Shown piece after piece: positions 7,801 through 17,298 of a DNA stretch of 64,000 nt (position 1 is its first letter; every line of letters starts with the position of its first letter). Under the pieces are notes generated by a model. It worked only from the letters and a program-made list of their open reading frames with translations, was not told where the DNA came from and searched no databases. A program made the position numbers and the translations under genes. This DNA comes from Prevotella sp. (GTDB lineage Bacteria > Bacteroidota > Bacteroidia > Bacteroidales > Dysgonomonadaceae). The stretch spans positions 1-64,000 of the forward strand of contig JAITVH010000048.1 in assembly GCA_031285905.1 (NCBI GenBank), read 5' to 3'.

Positions 7801-9492
7801 ATGAAAGAGAAAATATTTATTTATCAGGTACTTCCCCGATTGTTTGGGAATGATAACAACACTAATAAAGAGAATGGGACTCTGGAAGAAAATGGAGTTG
7901 GCAAGATGTCAGCTTTCGATGCTAAAGCATTGAAAGAAATAAAGAAAATGGGATTTACCCATGTCTGGTACACAGGACTGCTTGAACATGCCTCTAAAAC
8001 CGACTATTCTGCTTATGGTATTCCCAAAGATCATCCGGATGTAATAAAGGGAAATGCAGGTTCTCCATATGCTATCAGAGACTATTATGATATCTCTCCC
8101 GATCTGGCGGATAAGGTAGAGAACAGAGTTCAGGAATTTGAAGAACTGGTAGAGAGGTCTCATAAGAACGAGCTGAAAGTAATCATTGACTTTGTTCCTA
8201 ATCATGTTGCCCGCCAATACCATTCGGATGCTAAACCGGGTAAAACCAAAGACTTTGGTGCAAATGACAATAATGCTGTGACTTTCGATCCGGATAATAA
8301 CTTCTATTATATCCCGAATCAAAAATTAGAGTTGGACTTTGCGGTTCATCAAGGTGATGATGCATATAACGAATACCCAGCAAAAGCGACAGGAAATGAT
8401 TGTTTTACCAACAAACCTTCTGTTAACGACTGGTATGAGACTGTTAAACTCAACTATGGAATAAATTATCTGAACGGGAAATCTACCAGCTTTACGCCTG
8501 TTCCCGAGACATGGCTTAAAATGAGGGATATCCTTCTCTATTGGACATCAAAGGGAATTGACGGCTTTCGTTGCGATATGGCAGAAATGGTTCCTGTCGA
8601 ATTCTGGAATTGGGTAATCCCTAAAGTTAAAGCTAAAAATAAATCATTAATATTTATCGCTGAAGTATATAATCCGGCTCTGTACCAGAACTATGTGCAT
8701 TGGGGACTATTCGATTACCTGTATGACAAAGTCGACTTGTACGATACACTCAGGGATGTAATTTGTGGGCGCAGGCCTTCTTCTGATATTACCTTCAGCT
8801 GGCAGCGGATAGGAGACCTCCAACCCAAAATGCTGAACTTTCTGGAGAACCACGATGAACAACGCATTGCTTCCGACTTTTTTGCAGGAGACGCATTCAA
8901 AGCTATACCGGGCATGATAGTATCTGCCACGATGAATACCAATCCCGTGATGATATACTTTGGTCAGGAACTGGGAGAAAGAGGAATGGACAAAGAGGGG
9001 TTCAGCGGAACAGACGGGCGAACTACTATTTTTGACTATTGGTCGCCGGAATCTGTCCGCAAATGGAGAAACGGAGGCATCTTTGGAAATAGTGGACTGA
9101 GCCCGGAGCAAATCAGGCTTCGCAAATTCTACCTTCAATTGATTCAGGTTGCCAAAGAGGAGGAGAGCATCAATTCAGGCAAATTCTTTGATATAATGTA
9201 TGCCAACTACCAGAATCATGAATTTGACGCTACAAAGGCTTACACATTCCTTCGTTCCTCTAAAAAGGAGTTTATATTAGTAGTAGCTAATTTTGACTCT
9301 GGGCATAAAGATATTGCTGTTTCCATCCCTGCGGAAGCATTTGAATATATGAGCATTAATCCTCATAAGGTGAAAACGGCAAAAGAGCTTTTCTCAAAGA
9401 AAAATGTAGCGCTTAATGACGGATGGGATAAGCTATTCAGACTGAGCGTTGAAGGGTATTCCGGTAAGATCATTAAATTTTCTATGGTTTAG
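7801..9492 (+). CDS. GH13 alpha-amylase-family enzyme, cytoplasmic
   Basis: A 563-residue (beta/alpha)8 glycoside hydrolase. The four GH13 regions are visible: I, IIDFVPNHV with Asp130 and His135; II, GFRCDMAE with the nucleophile Asp259; III, IAEVY with the acid/base Glu288; IV, ENHDEQR with His351-Asp352. A beta-sandwich C domain occupies roughly the last 100 residues. There is no signal peptide, so it should act on internal alpha-glucans or imported oligosaccharides. It is not in a Sus-type locus: no SusC/SusD, regulator or transporter is nearby. The stem GGCTGCAA/TTGCAGCC begins at the stop codon. The exact bond cleaved or transferred cannot be told. Confidence 0.9.
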   Translation: MKEKIFIYQVLPRLFGNDNNTNKENGTLEENGVGKMSAFDAKALKEIKKMGFTHVWYTGLLEHASKTDYSAYGIPKDHPDVIKGNAGSPYAIRDYYDISPDLADKVENRVQEFEELVERSHKNELKVIIDFVPNHVARQYHSDAKPGKTKDFGANDNNAVTFDPDNNFYYIPNQKLELDFAVHQGDDAYNEYPAKATGNDCFTNKPSVNDWYETVKLNYGINYLNGKSTSFTPVPETWLKMRDILLYWTSKGIDGFRCDMAEMVPVEFWNWVIPKVKAKNKSLIFIAEVYNPALYQNYVHWGLFDYLYDKVDLYDTLRDVICGRRPSSDITFSWQRIGDLQPKMLNFLENHDEQRIASDFFAGDAFKAIPGMIVSATMNTNPVMIYFGQELGERGMDKEGFSGTDGRTTIFDYWSPESVRKWRNGGIFGNSGLSPEQIRLRKFYLQLIQVAKEEESINSGKFFDIMYANYQNHEFDATKAYTFLRSSKKEFILVVANFDSGHKDIAVSIPAEAFEYMSINPHKVKTAKELFSKKNVALNDGWDKLFRLSVEGYSGKIIKFSMV

Positions 9493-9529
9493 GCTGCAAG
9501 ACTGATTAGTTTTTCCTAATTTTGCAGCC
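9492..9529 (+). terminator. Stem-loop between the GH13 gene and prs
   Basis: GGCTGCAA (9492-9499) pairs with TTGCAGCC (9522-9529), with extra pairing of TTAG/CTAA inside. There is no long T tract after it, so termination may be weak. TAATTTTG at 9517-9524 lies within the right arm and could be the -7 element for prs, so the site may be a promoter, an attenuator or both. Confidence 0.45.
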
Positions 9530-9564
9530 GATAAGAGTCAATAATAAAAATACCACAACTAACA

Positions 9565-10515
9565 ATGAATGGTTTAATGGAACCGAACATTCCTTTCAAA
9601 ATCTTTTCGGGAACAAAATCCCGTTATTTAGCTGAGAAAATCTGTGCCAGCTTAGGATGCCCTCTTGGGAAAATGAATATCGAACATTTCGCTGACGGCG
9701 AATTCTCGGTTTCTTATGAAGAATCTATCAGAGGAGCTCAGGTTTTCCTTGTGCAATCTACTTTCCCGTCATCAGACAATCTTATGGAATTGTTGTTGAT
9801 GATCGATGCGGCAAAAAGAGCTTCTGCTCATTCTATCATTGCGGTTATCCCATATTTTGGATGGGCCCGGCAAGACAGAAAAGATAAGCCGCGTGTATCT
9901 ATCGGAGCTAAACTGATTGCGGATATGCTCAGCGCGGCTGGAATCAACAGGCTGATAACCATGGATTTACATGCCGATCAGATACAAGGATTCTTCAATG
10001 TTCCTGTAGACCATTTGTATGCATCTGCTATCTTTGTAGACTACATCAAATCGTTGGATAAGGAAAATCTGGTTATAGCTACTCCTGATGTTGGGGGAAC
10101 AAAGCGCGCCAGCTCTTATGCCAAATATTTCGGTATACCGATGGTAATCTGCTATAAGCTAAGGAAGAAAGCAAATGAGATTTCTGAGATGCAGATTATC
10201 GGGGATGTAAAGGGAATGGATGTCTTGTTAGTTGATGATATTGTGGATACAGCAGGTACGATCACTAAAGCCGCAGACTTGATGATGACTAACGGCGCAC
10301 GCTCTGTAAGGGCAATTTCAAGTCATGCAGTGATGTCTGATCCGGCATCAGAGCGGGTAGCTCTCTCGGGGCTGACAGAAATGGTATTTACAGATAGTAT
10401 TCCTTATTCTAAGAAATGTGAAAAAGTAGTGATTCTTTCAGTTGCTGATGTGTTTGCAAATGCAATAAGAAGAGTACTCTGCAATGAATCTATCAGCTCA
10501 TTATATGTATTGTAG
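9565..10515 (+). CDS. Ribose-phosphate pyrophosphokinase (PRPP synthase)
   Basis: Makes 5-phosphoribosyl 1-pyrophosphate from ribose 5-phosphate and ATP, feeding purine, pyrimidine, His, Trp and NAD synthesis in the cytoplasm. The 316-residue length is typical. Visible motifs are the ATP-site segment PYFGWARQDRK at 96-106, DLHADQIQGFF at 134-144 with the metal-binding His, and the PRPP loop VDDIVDTAGT at 223-232. An alternative start 12 bases downstream (MEPNIPF) is possible. It is probably transcribed alone: a stem-loop precedes it and a clear terminator follows. Confidence 0.96.
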   Translation: MNGLMEPNIPFKIFSGTKSRYLAEKICASLGCPLGKMNIEHFADGEFSVSYEESIRGAQVFLVQSTFPSSDNLMELLLMIDAAKRASAHSIIAVIPYFGWARQDRKDKPRVSIGAKLIADMLSAAGINRLITMDLHADQIQGFFNVPVDHLYASAIFVDYIKSLDKENLVIATPDVGGTKRASSYAKYFGIPMVICYKLRKKANEISEMQIIGDVKGMDVLLVDDIVDTAGTITKAADLMMTNGARSVRAISSHAVMSDPASERVALSGLTEMVFTDSIPYSKKCEKVVILSVADVFANAIRRVLCNESISSLYVL

Positions 10516-10536
10516 TAAGAACTAAGATAAACCTGG

Positions 10537-10573
10537 ATAATCCCTGCAAAACTTCAGTTTTAGCAGGGATTAT
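10537..10573 (+). terminator. Rho-independent terminator after prs
   Basis: ATAATCCCTGC pairs perfectly with GCAGGGATTAT across a 15-base loop, followed by TTAGTTATT. A TATATTTG box at 10598-10605 just downstream may be the -7 element for pepE. Confidence 0.75.
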
Positions 10574-10629
10574 TTAGTTATTAACCTACTTTCTGTTTAT
10601 ATTTGTACTTACCATAAAAAGCAACTGTT

Positions 10630-11337
10630 ATGAGATTATTACTTATCAGCAACTCGACAAACCCTGGAGAACCTTATCTGGATTATCCGAAACATAATAT
10701 AGAGATATTCTTGGGAGAAAAGCCGGTTAAAGCACTCTTTATACCATATGCAGCAGTTACCTTTTCATATGATGAATATGAAGGAAAAGTAAACAACCGC
10801 TTTATGGAGATCGGTCATAGTGTGGTAAGTATACATCATTTTGATAATCCAATAAAAGCTGTGGAGGAAGCGGAAGCTATTATTGTGGGTGGAGGTAATA
10901 CATGGAAGCTGGTAAGGACAATGCGTGATAATGGCATTATGGATGCTATTCGTAAGAAAGTAAATGCAGGTACTCCTTATATCGGTTGGAGTGCAGGCTC
11001 GAATGTAGCTTGTCCTACCCTACGAACGACCAATGATATGCCGATTATAGACCCTAAAGGTTTTGATGTGATCGGGTTGGTACCTTTCCAAATCAATCCT
11101 CATTATCTGGATAATAATCCTGCAAATCATGGTGGAGAAACCCGGGAGGATAGGATCAGAGAGTTCATCACCGAAAATCCGGATGTATATGTTGTTGGAT
11201 TACGTGAAGGAACGATGCTTAACCTCGAAGGTGATAGCCTTAAGTTGATAGGCCAGAAGACCGCTCGTGTATTCAAATATGGGAAAGATGTTGAGGAACT
11301 TGGGGCAGGAGATGATCTTAGCTTTTTAATGAGCTAA
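10630..11337 (+). CDS. Dipeptidase E (peptidase S51)
   Basis: A cytoplasmic serine peptidase that releases N-terminal Asp from dipeptides. The 235-residue length is normal. The nucleophile sits in GWSAGSN (Ser121). Asp136 in TNDMP and His158 in NPHYLD match the Ser-Asp-His triad positions of the Escherichia coli enzyme. It converges with the phosphopantetheinyl transferase gene with a single base between the stop codons, so the two transcripts probably overlap. The promoter-like TATATTTG at 10598-10605 suggests it is expressed independently of prs. Confidence 0.94.
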   Translation: MRLLLISNSTNPGEPYLDYPKHNIEIFLGEKPVKALFIPYAAVTFSYDEYEGKVNNRFMEIGHSVVSIHHFDNPIKAVEEAEAIIVGGGNTWKLVRTMRDNGIMDAIRKKVNAGTPYIGWSAGSNVACPTLRTTNDMPIIDPKGFDVIGLVPFQINPHYLDNNPANHGGETREDRIREFITENPDVYVVGLREGTMLNLEGDSLKLIGQKTARVFKYGKDVEELGAGDDLSFLMS

Positions 11338-11338
11338 A

Positions 11339-11962
11339 TTACCCGGCTTCGAGGCATACCATCACAAAATCTCTTTCTACTTGATAATAAGCATTAAAGC
11401 GAAGATTCTTATCAGTCCGTTTTTCCGATGCCTTAAACATACCGGCGTTGTCAGGAGTAAACCTGTCAACGAATAGATGGTGAAGGAAATCCACTCCTTC
11501 TGCATCTATAAACTTGAACATGGCTTCTTTGGCTGACCAGTGCAATAGTAAGTGGATGAGTTCATTTTTCTCATCTATATATTCATCCTCACCAATTACA
11601 CGGCTACGGACACGCCTAATCTTTTCAGATATATGCTCAATATCCAAGCCTATTGCATTTTCTTTATTAACAGCAACAGCAACATAGCCTTTTGTATGGG
11701 ATACACTTATGTGATATGATTCATCAGATAAAAAAGGCTTACCCGTATTATTATAATAGACCTCCTTTTCTTCTCCTATAAGTTCCTTGATCAATATCCT
11801 TGCTGATAGGATTTCCAATACCCTTGATTCGGACTTAATTGGATAGATATTCTGTACCCATTCATGATATTGCAGCAGGGATAGCAAATCATCTCTCGAT
11901 TCTTCTATTTTCCAGATTCCGATAAGAGTGGATGGGGTAATATAGCCTTTAGAATACAACAT
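11339..11962 (-). CDS. 4'-phosphopantetheinyl transferase, Sfp type
   Basis: Transfers phosphopantetheine from CoA to a carrier-protein serine. The 207-residue protein has the Sfp-type signature: GLDIE with Asp107 and Glu109 as Mg ligands, and WSAKEAMFK at 142-150 with Glu146. The N-terminal half is the usual weakly conserved repeat of the fold. No polyketide or non-ribosomal peptide genes are near, so it may serve acyl carrier protein itself. It lies 41 bases downstream of mutL on the same strand and could be the last gene of that operon. The family is clear; the carrier partner is not. Confidence 0.85.
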   Translation of the reverse strand: MLYSKGYITPSTLIGIWKIEESRDDLLSLLQYHEWVQNIYPIKSESRVLEILSARILIKELIGEEKEVYYNNTGKPFLSDESYHISVSHTKGYVAVAVNKENAIGLDIEHISEKIRRVRSRVIGEDEYIDEKNELIHLLLHWSAKEAMFKFIDAEGVDFLHHLFVDRFTPDNAGMFKASEKRTDKNLRFNAYYQVERDFVMVCLEAG

Positions 11963-12003
11963 ATTATCTCAAAGGTAAGACTTTTTACAGACTGTTATAT
12001 ATG

Positions 12004-13845
12004 TCATTTAAACATCTTTTCGATCACATCTTCTTCCAGTAGGGAGATGATGGTTTTGCCATCAGGGGTAAACTTATGCGCAGGAGTAGCGAAGAGTTGG
12101 TTTATAATATTGGCCATTTCTTCATTCGATAGTTTCTGATTTGGCCTTATTGCTGCAGCATTTGCCATTGATAGAGCGAGAGTTTCCTGTATTTCCTCTT
12201 TCACATCGCAACCCGACTCTATGCTTTTTCCTATCATGTTGTGGATAAGTTGTACGGGGTCAGTATTGGAGATTTCCGATGGAACACCATTGATAGCATA
12301 TGAATTATTCCCCAAATGGCTTAAATCGAAACCTACAGCCTCCAGGTCATCTATCAGATATGGGATCATTGAAGATTCGGAAGGGGATAGTTCTATTATT
12401 TCAGGAAATAGAGTCCGTTGTGAGATACCTCTCTTCTGCTGAATCTCTTTCAGGAATCTGTCGAAAAGTATTCTTACATGAGCGCGGTGCTGGTCAATGA
12501 GCATTAATCCCGACTTTACAGATGTGATTATATATTTATTCTTATATTGATAATATATAATAGCATCCGAGGTATCCATGCTATTCTTCATCTCAGACTC
12601 TTCTATATTGTCAAAAATACCAGATACGGGAAAGGCTTCTTGTTCGGAATCTTTCTTTTCCTTTTCAAAGCTTTCGTAGAATTGCTCCCAGTCCATCTTC
12701 GGACGCTGATAGCCTGTTGTACCACTTGGTGTTGTACTTTTAAAAGGATTATATGAAGGATTGACATGCACCTTTGGCTGTTCAAAACTCTTTGACGGGT
12801 CGTGTATAGGGATGTCTATGGCTCCTTCTGTATCGAAATCTATTGTTGGTACCTCATTGAATTTGCCCAACGCCTCTTTAACAGTAGCAGAAAGTATTTG
12901 CCATATCGGCTGCTCATTCTCAAATTTTATCTCCGTTTTGGTTGGATGTATATTCACATCTATTGCAGACGGATCTATAGTAAAATAGATGAAATAATTA
13001 GGGTTTTCCCCGGCAGGGATCAATGGTTCAAATGCATTTACTACAGCTTTATTAAAGTAAGGATGGCGCATATACCGTCCGTTTACAAAGAAGTATTGCA
13101 GAGCGCGTGTCTTTCGTGCAGACTCCGGTTTCCCTACAAACCCTGTTATTTTCACCAACGAGGTGTCTATATCGATTGAAATAAGCTGTTGATTAAAGTT
13201 CTTTCCTATTACGTTCACAATCCGTTGACGTAGGCTACATGCAGGATATTTCAGTACTTCAATGTCGTTATCAAAGAAGGAGAATTCTATTTGGGGATTT
13301 ACCAGAACAATACGTTCAAATTCTGTCAGTATATTTCTCCGTTCGGTATCGTTCGGTTTGAGAAATTTGCGACGTGCCGGTACATTAAAGAATATGTTCT
13401 TTACCGAAAAGTTACTTCCTACAGGACAGGAGATGCATTCCTGAGTTTCGAGAGCAGAGCCCGCAATTCGAATCAATGTTCCAAGCTCGTCTTCTTCTCT
13501 GCGTGTCTTTAGTTCTATTTGTGCAACGGCGGAGATAGAAGGCAAGGCCTCTCCTCTGAATCCCATTGTGTGGAGAGCGAACAAGTCGTCTACTGTACGG
13601 ATTTTAGATGTAGCATGCCTTTCGAAAGCCATACGTGCATCCGTTGCAGACATTCCTTTTCCATTGTCTATTACCTGTACCAGTGTTCGTCCGGCATCTT
13701 TTATAATTAATTGTATAGAATCAGCTCCGGCATCTATTGAGTTTTCAATCAACTCCTTAACTACGGATGCAGGGCGCTGGACGACTTCTCCGGCCGCAAT
13801 CTGGTTAGCAATAGAATCGGGTAAAAGATGTATTATGTCGCTCAT
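12004..13845 (-). CDS. DNA mismatch repair protein MutL
   Basis: Couples MutS mismatch recognition to strand removal. The N-terminal GHKL ATPase is complete: E31-x3-N35, DNGKGM at 60-65 and [12 protein letters not shown] at 93-104, followed by the S5-like domain. The C-terminal dimerisation domain carries [12 protein letters not shown] where endonuclease-active MutL proteins have DQHAxxERxxYE. The usual CPHGRP zinc segment reads TPDGKTI. The nuclease site therefore looks absent. The 613-residue length is normal. It begins 6 bases after the OstA-like gene ends, suggesting co-transcription with the envelope chaperones upstream. Confidence 0.95.
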   Translation of the reverse strand: MSDIIHLLPDSIANQIAAGEVVQRPASVVKELIENSIDAGADSIQLIIKDAGRTLVQVIDNGKGMSATDARMAFERHATSKIRTVDDLFALHTMGFRGEALPSISAVAQIELKTRREEDELGTLIRIAGSALETQECISCPVGSNFSVKNIFFNVPARRKFLKPNDTERRNILTEFERIVLVNPQIEFSFFDNDIEVLKYPACSLRQRIVNVIGKNFNQQLISIDIDTSLVKITGFVGKPESARKTRALQYFFVNGRYMRHPYFNKAVVNAFEPLIPAGENPNYFIYFTIDPSAIDVNIHPTKTEIKFENEQPIWQILSATVKEALGKFNEVPTIDFDTEGAIDIPIHDPSKSFEQPKVHVNPSYNPFKSTTPSGTTGYQRPKMDWEQFYESFEKEKKDSEQEAFPVSGIFDNIEESEMKNSMDTSDAIIYYQYKNKYIITSVKSGLMLIDQHRAHVRILFDRFLKEIQQKRGISQRTLFPEIIELSPSESSMIPYLIDDLEAVGFDLSHLGNNSYAINGVPSEISNTDPVQLIHNMIGKSIESGCDVKEEIQETLALSMANAAAIRPNQKLSNEEMANIINQLFATPAHKFTPDGKTIISLLEEDVIEKMFK

Positions 13846-13851
13846 TAATAT

Positions 13852-15822
13852 CTAAAATTCGTAGCTGCTGTCGGTGAATATCGAAGGTCTTGGAGGACGG
13901 CTGTCTCCTGCCCTTTTCTTGGCTTTTCGGAATATATCGTCTTTGTCCAACGGTCTTAAATAATCGTACCAGAAGAACTCGCTTAATCTCAATTCTTCCT
14001 CTTTTATGAGGTGGAAAGGATAGGCTTTCCCGACAGGTTTAGGCCATACTACCAGACGCTGAAATTGTCCATCATTCATTGTTATGCGTAGGTAGCTACT
14101 CTGAAGCCAGTTCATTATTCCGTTCAGAGTTCCGTCCCGTTCTTCCGGATAGGCAATTGTTTCCACATTTCCTTCCGCTAGTACCTGCTTGGTTTTCTTA
14201 TTCTCAAAGAATATCTTCAAAGACCTACTTTTCAGTTGATTGAAATGGATAGAGTCTTTTTTCTCAATCGAGTAGGCATATCGTTTGATATGCATGCGGT
14301 CGATAGTACTGTCATTCATGAATATATCGATAGTATCACCCGACAATTGCCTTTCACCGTTCCACAGTATAGGGTCTTTATACATATGGATAATCGAGTC
14401 TTTAGAGTTGAATTGCAAAGAATCGCATACTCCTTGCATGTCAGATCTGTAGAACCGGACACCATAATATGCCTTGATCATCCTGTAAGTCTTTGGTACC
14501 GTATCCGGTTTCTCTGCAATAGCTTTATTTATGGGGTCGCTGACCTGTATACTATCCGATGGGGTAGTAAGTGAATCCGCTTTAATTTGCGTGAAACTTA
14601 ATGAATCGGCAACCGAGATTTGTATAGAATCGGAATCAATCGGAGATAAGACTGACATATTCAGACTCATGCTGTCGATAACATATAGCGAAGAGTCGTT
14701 AGGCGCAGGGATTTTTGTTGTCAGGGCTATCGGCTCTATCTTCATGCGGGTACTATCTATTATAGTTATCAGCTTCAGCGTATCGGCATGTATATAAAGA
14801 CTGTCGCCCTGTGAATATTCGATACAGAAAGCTGAATCTGTAGCAAAGGCATAATTTGTCAACTCATTATAGAATCCGTAATGGCCCCGGAGTATCGTAT
14901 GATTTGTTGTATCTTGCAAAAACATATTGCCAAACACTTCTCCATAACCTCCCTGTTTGTTGTATGAAATGGAATCACCCGTCAGTATACGGTCACCCTG
15001 TTTATTAATAACCTGGGATTGGTCTAGCAACAAGGCTTCTTCGGTCGCTGTATTATACCACCCATTTGTAGTATGAATGACTCCACTGTCGGAAACTATA
15101 GTGGTAGGAGTAGAGAAAAAGGCAAGCCTGCTGTCTGTATTATATTTGAGTTGATCGGAATATAAGGTGAAATTAGCATTCGTCAATATCACACTATCCT
15201 TGAAAGTGGCAAGGTTAATGTTAGGCTCATATTGTCCCCAGAATGAAGTAAGCTCATTTAATGAGTCTACCAGCAATCCTCCATCGAAATAATAACCCAG
15301 ATTCAGATTACGCTCATAGTTTAGGCTGTCGGTGAACAATGTAACCGGATTCCCTCCATCCTGAGGAGAGTGCACCATACTAACATCCTGACGGACTTTT
15401 ACCAGCCTGGTATTGCCGTCATAATGCATATATTTGCCATATAGAAACAAGGTGTCGCCCTGTTCCATACGTACATTGTTGAATGCTTCGAATGAATTCA
15501 GATTACTATAGTAATAAGCACTGTCGCAATACAGATATGCTCCATCGTGGAAAAAGATAACGCTGTCTTTCAGTACATGCACATCTTGTAATCGTTTCCA
15601 TTGGTGTGTTTTAGCTTTTACTATTTCGACAATCTTCGTTTGCCCTTTGATGGTATCCTGTGGTTTTTTAGGTTCCTGCGGTTTTCCTTGTTGTATATCC
15701 AGGTCTATTAGCTGTGGCGAAGATAGCGACTGGGCAGTAACATAAATGGCAATTAGGCATAGAACACTCATAAGAGGTATTCTATGCCTTTGTATGAAGT
15801 ATTTTCTTAAACTTTTAAGCAC
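13852..15822 (-). CDS. OstA/LptA-like lipopolysaccharide transport protein
   Basis: A 656-residue exported protein with an N-terminal hydrophobic signal segment and repeated beta-strand units typical of the OstA/LptA jelly roll (for example FHDGAYLYCDSAYYY, NNVRMEQGD, VFGNMFLQDT). Large OstA-like proteins of this kind are usual in Bacteroidales and are thought to help carry lipopolysaccharide across the periplasm or assemble it at the outer membrane. A middle region near residues 350-440 is rich in Asp-Ser repeats and may be a disordered linker. It ends 6 bases before mutL and starts 21 bases after a SurA-like gene, within an outer-membrane biogenesis run. Confidence 0.85.
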   Translation of the reverse strand: MLKSLRKYFIQRHRIPLMSVLCLIAIYVTAQSLSSPQLIDLDIQQGKPQEPKKPQDTIKGQTKIVEIVKAKTHQWKRLQDVHVLKDSVIFFHDGAYLYCDSAYYYSNLNSFEAFNNVRMEQGDTLFLYGKYMHYDGNTRLVKVRQDVSMVHSPQDGGNPVTLFTDSLNYERNLNLGYYFDGGLLVDSLNELTSFWGQYEPNINLATFKDSVILTNANFTLYSDQLKYNTDSRLAFFSTPTTIVSDSGVIHTTNGWYNTATEEALLLDQSQVINKQGDRILTGDSISYNKQGGYGEVFGNMFLQDTTNHTILRGHYGFYNELTNYAFATDSAFCIEYSQGDSLYIHADTLKLITIIDSTRMKIEPIALTTKIPAPNDSSLYVIDSMSLNMSVLSPIDSDSIQISVADSLSFTQIKADSLTTPSDSIQVSDPINKAIAEKPDTVPKTYRMIKAYYGVRFYRSDMQGVCDSLQFNSKDSIIHMYKDPILWNGERQLSGDTIDIFMNDSTIDRMHIKRYAYSIEKKDSIHFNQLKSRSLKIFFENKKTKQVLAEGNVETIAYPEERDGTLNGIMNWLQSSYLRITMNDGQFQRLVVWPKPVGKAYPFHLIKEEELRLSEFFWYDYLRPLDKDDIFRKAKKRAGDSRPPRPSIFTDSSYEF

Positions 15823-15843
15823 AGTTTCTGTTGGCTGTATGTT

Positions 15844-17217
15844 TTATTCTTTAATCCATCCCGAGTATTGGAAGTCACAATTTCGCCATTCATCGTCTAT
15901 AAAAACATAGGTATCTTTTATTTTGGACTGTAACCATTTTTTCAGGACTTCCTGCTCCTTGTTTGCTTCTACTATTTCTTTCAGAATAAGGTAGTCGTCG
16001 GAAACATTGGCAATATGTCTCTCTGTTCTGCTTTTTAACTTAACAATGGCAATCACTTCTTTTTGATTTTTATCCATTCGCATTTTGAAAGGTTTCGATA
16101 TATCTCCCACTTTCATGTTTTCAATTACCCGTGCCACTTCGGTTGGAAGATCTTCCATCTCGAAACGTGGAGTTCCGAAATTAGAACTGTTCTGTTTTCT
16201 GTTCACCATTAAGCCGTTATTGTTTCTGGTATCTTTATCGTATGATAGCATTGAGAAATCTTCGAATGTGTACTTTTTCTCATCAATAAGGCTTAGAACG
16301 GAATCCATTCTGACAGTAGTTTTATTAAGCGCTTCCTCAGAAACTTTTGGGCGCAATAATATATGACGTACGTTAATCAGGTCTCCCCGGCGCTCGATTA
16401 GCTGGATGATGTGGAATCCATATTCTGTTTCTACAATATTGGATACTTTTTTAGGATCTGACAATGAAAAAGCCATATTAGCAAATTCAGGTACCCATTG
16501 GGCTTTTCCCGTAAATCCTGTTTCTCCTCCGGATTGCGCGGCTCCTGGTTCTTCAGAATACATGATGGCTAGTGTAGAAAAACTCTCGCCTTTGTTTACG
16601 CGGTCTGTAAATTCTCTAAGCCGTTGCTTTATCCGGTCTGTTTCGGTAGGAGGTATTACCGGCTCCTGGGTTATTATCTGAACCTCTACAGTGGTAGGGA
16701 TATATGGTAAACTGTCTTTTGGTAGCTGAGCATAATATTTCCTGACTTCAGAAGGGGTAAGGCTGCCTTGCTTTCCTACAATGTTCTTTTTTGCTTCTTC
16801 TACCATAAAGGAGTTCTTCATTTCTTCACGCCATTCCTCGCGCAATTCAGTCATAGAGGCTTGTAAATACTCTTCTACTTTTTCTCTGGAACCAATATTT
16901 GCGATAATGCCATTTTCTTGTTGTGCAACCGCTCTGGATACATTCGAATTAGGAATATCTATACTGTCGATCTTGGCTTGATCCAGAAAAAGTTTTTGTA
17001 CAGCCAGTTGTTCAGGGATAAAGCAGTAAGGATCGCCTTCTATACGACCACCTCTGGAAAGTATTTGCATGCGGGTCCTTTCCACATCCGACTTCAGGAT
17101 TGCTTCGTCACCAACTATCCATATTATTTTATCGACAATGTTATCCTGTGCCTTACAAAATAAGCCTGACACCAGCAATATTATTAATAAAATCAGTTTT
17201 CCGGTTTTTTCTATCAT
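15844..17217 (-). CDS. SurA-like periplasmic peptidyl-prolyl isomerase/chaperone
   Basis: A 457-residue protein with a signal peptide ending near KAQDN, a SurA_N-type helical domain (about residues 30-170) and two parvulin domains. The first is at about 175-285, with GGETGFTGKAQWVPEFANMAF and the closing GFHIIQL. The second, at about 290-395, is more divergent. SurA escorts unfolded outer-membrane proteins to the BAM complex. It is the third of three consecutive parvulin-type genes on the strand and precedes the OstA-like gene, consistent with a joint role in outer-membrane assembly. Confidence 0.9.
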   Translation of the reverse strand: MIEKTGKLILLIILLVSGLFCKAQDNIVDKIIWIVGDEAILKSDVERTRMQILSRGGRIEGDPYCFIPEQLAVQKLFLDQAKIDSIDIPNSNVSRAVAQQENGIIANIGSREKVEEYLQASMTELREEWREEMKNSFMVEEAKKNIVGKQGSLTPSEVRKYYAQLPKDSLPYIPTTVEVQIITQEPVIPPTETDRIKQRLREFTDRVNKGESFSTLAIMYSEEPGAAQSGGETGFTGKAQWVPEFANMAFSLSDPKKVSNIVETEYGFHIIQLIERRGDLINVRHILLRPKVSEEALNKTTVRMDSVLSLIDEKKYTFEDFSMLSYDKDTRNNNGLMVNRKQNSSNFGTPRFEMEDLPTEVARVIENMKVGDISKPFKMRMDKNQKEVIAIVKLKSRTERHIANVSDDYLILKEIVEANKEQEVLKKWLQSKIKDTYVFIDDEWRNCDFQYSGWIKE

Positions 17218-17298
17218 ATTTTTTGTTCTATTTTAAAAATCGCGTAAATATAGTGATAATGTCTCACTTTTTCTTAACGTAAAAAAAGAAGTTATATT

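Noticed and set aside
11338..11338. Regulatory overlap of pepE and the Sfp-type gene
   Set aside because: Convergent genes with a one-base gap are common; no further structure supports a regulatory role.
12300..13855. Several plus-strand open frames across mutL
   Set aside because: They lie opposite a fully conserved MutL and have no family features; they are antisense shadows of its codon pattern.
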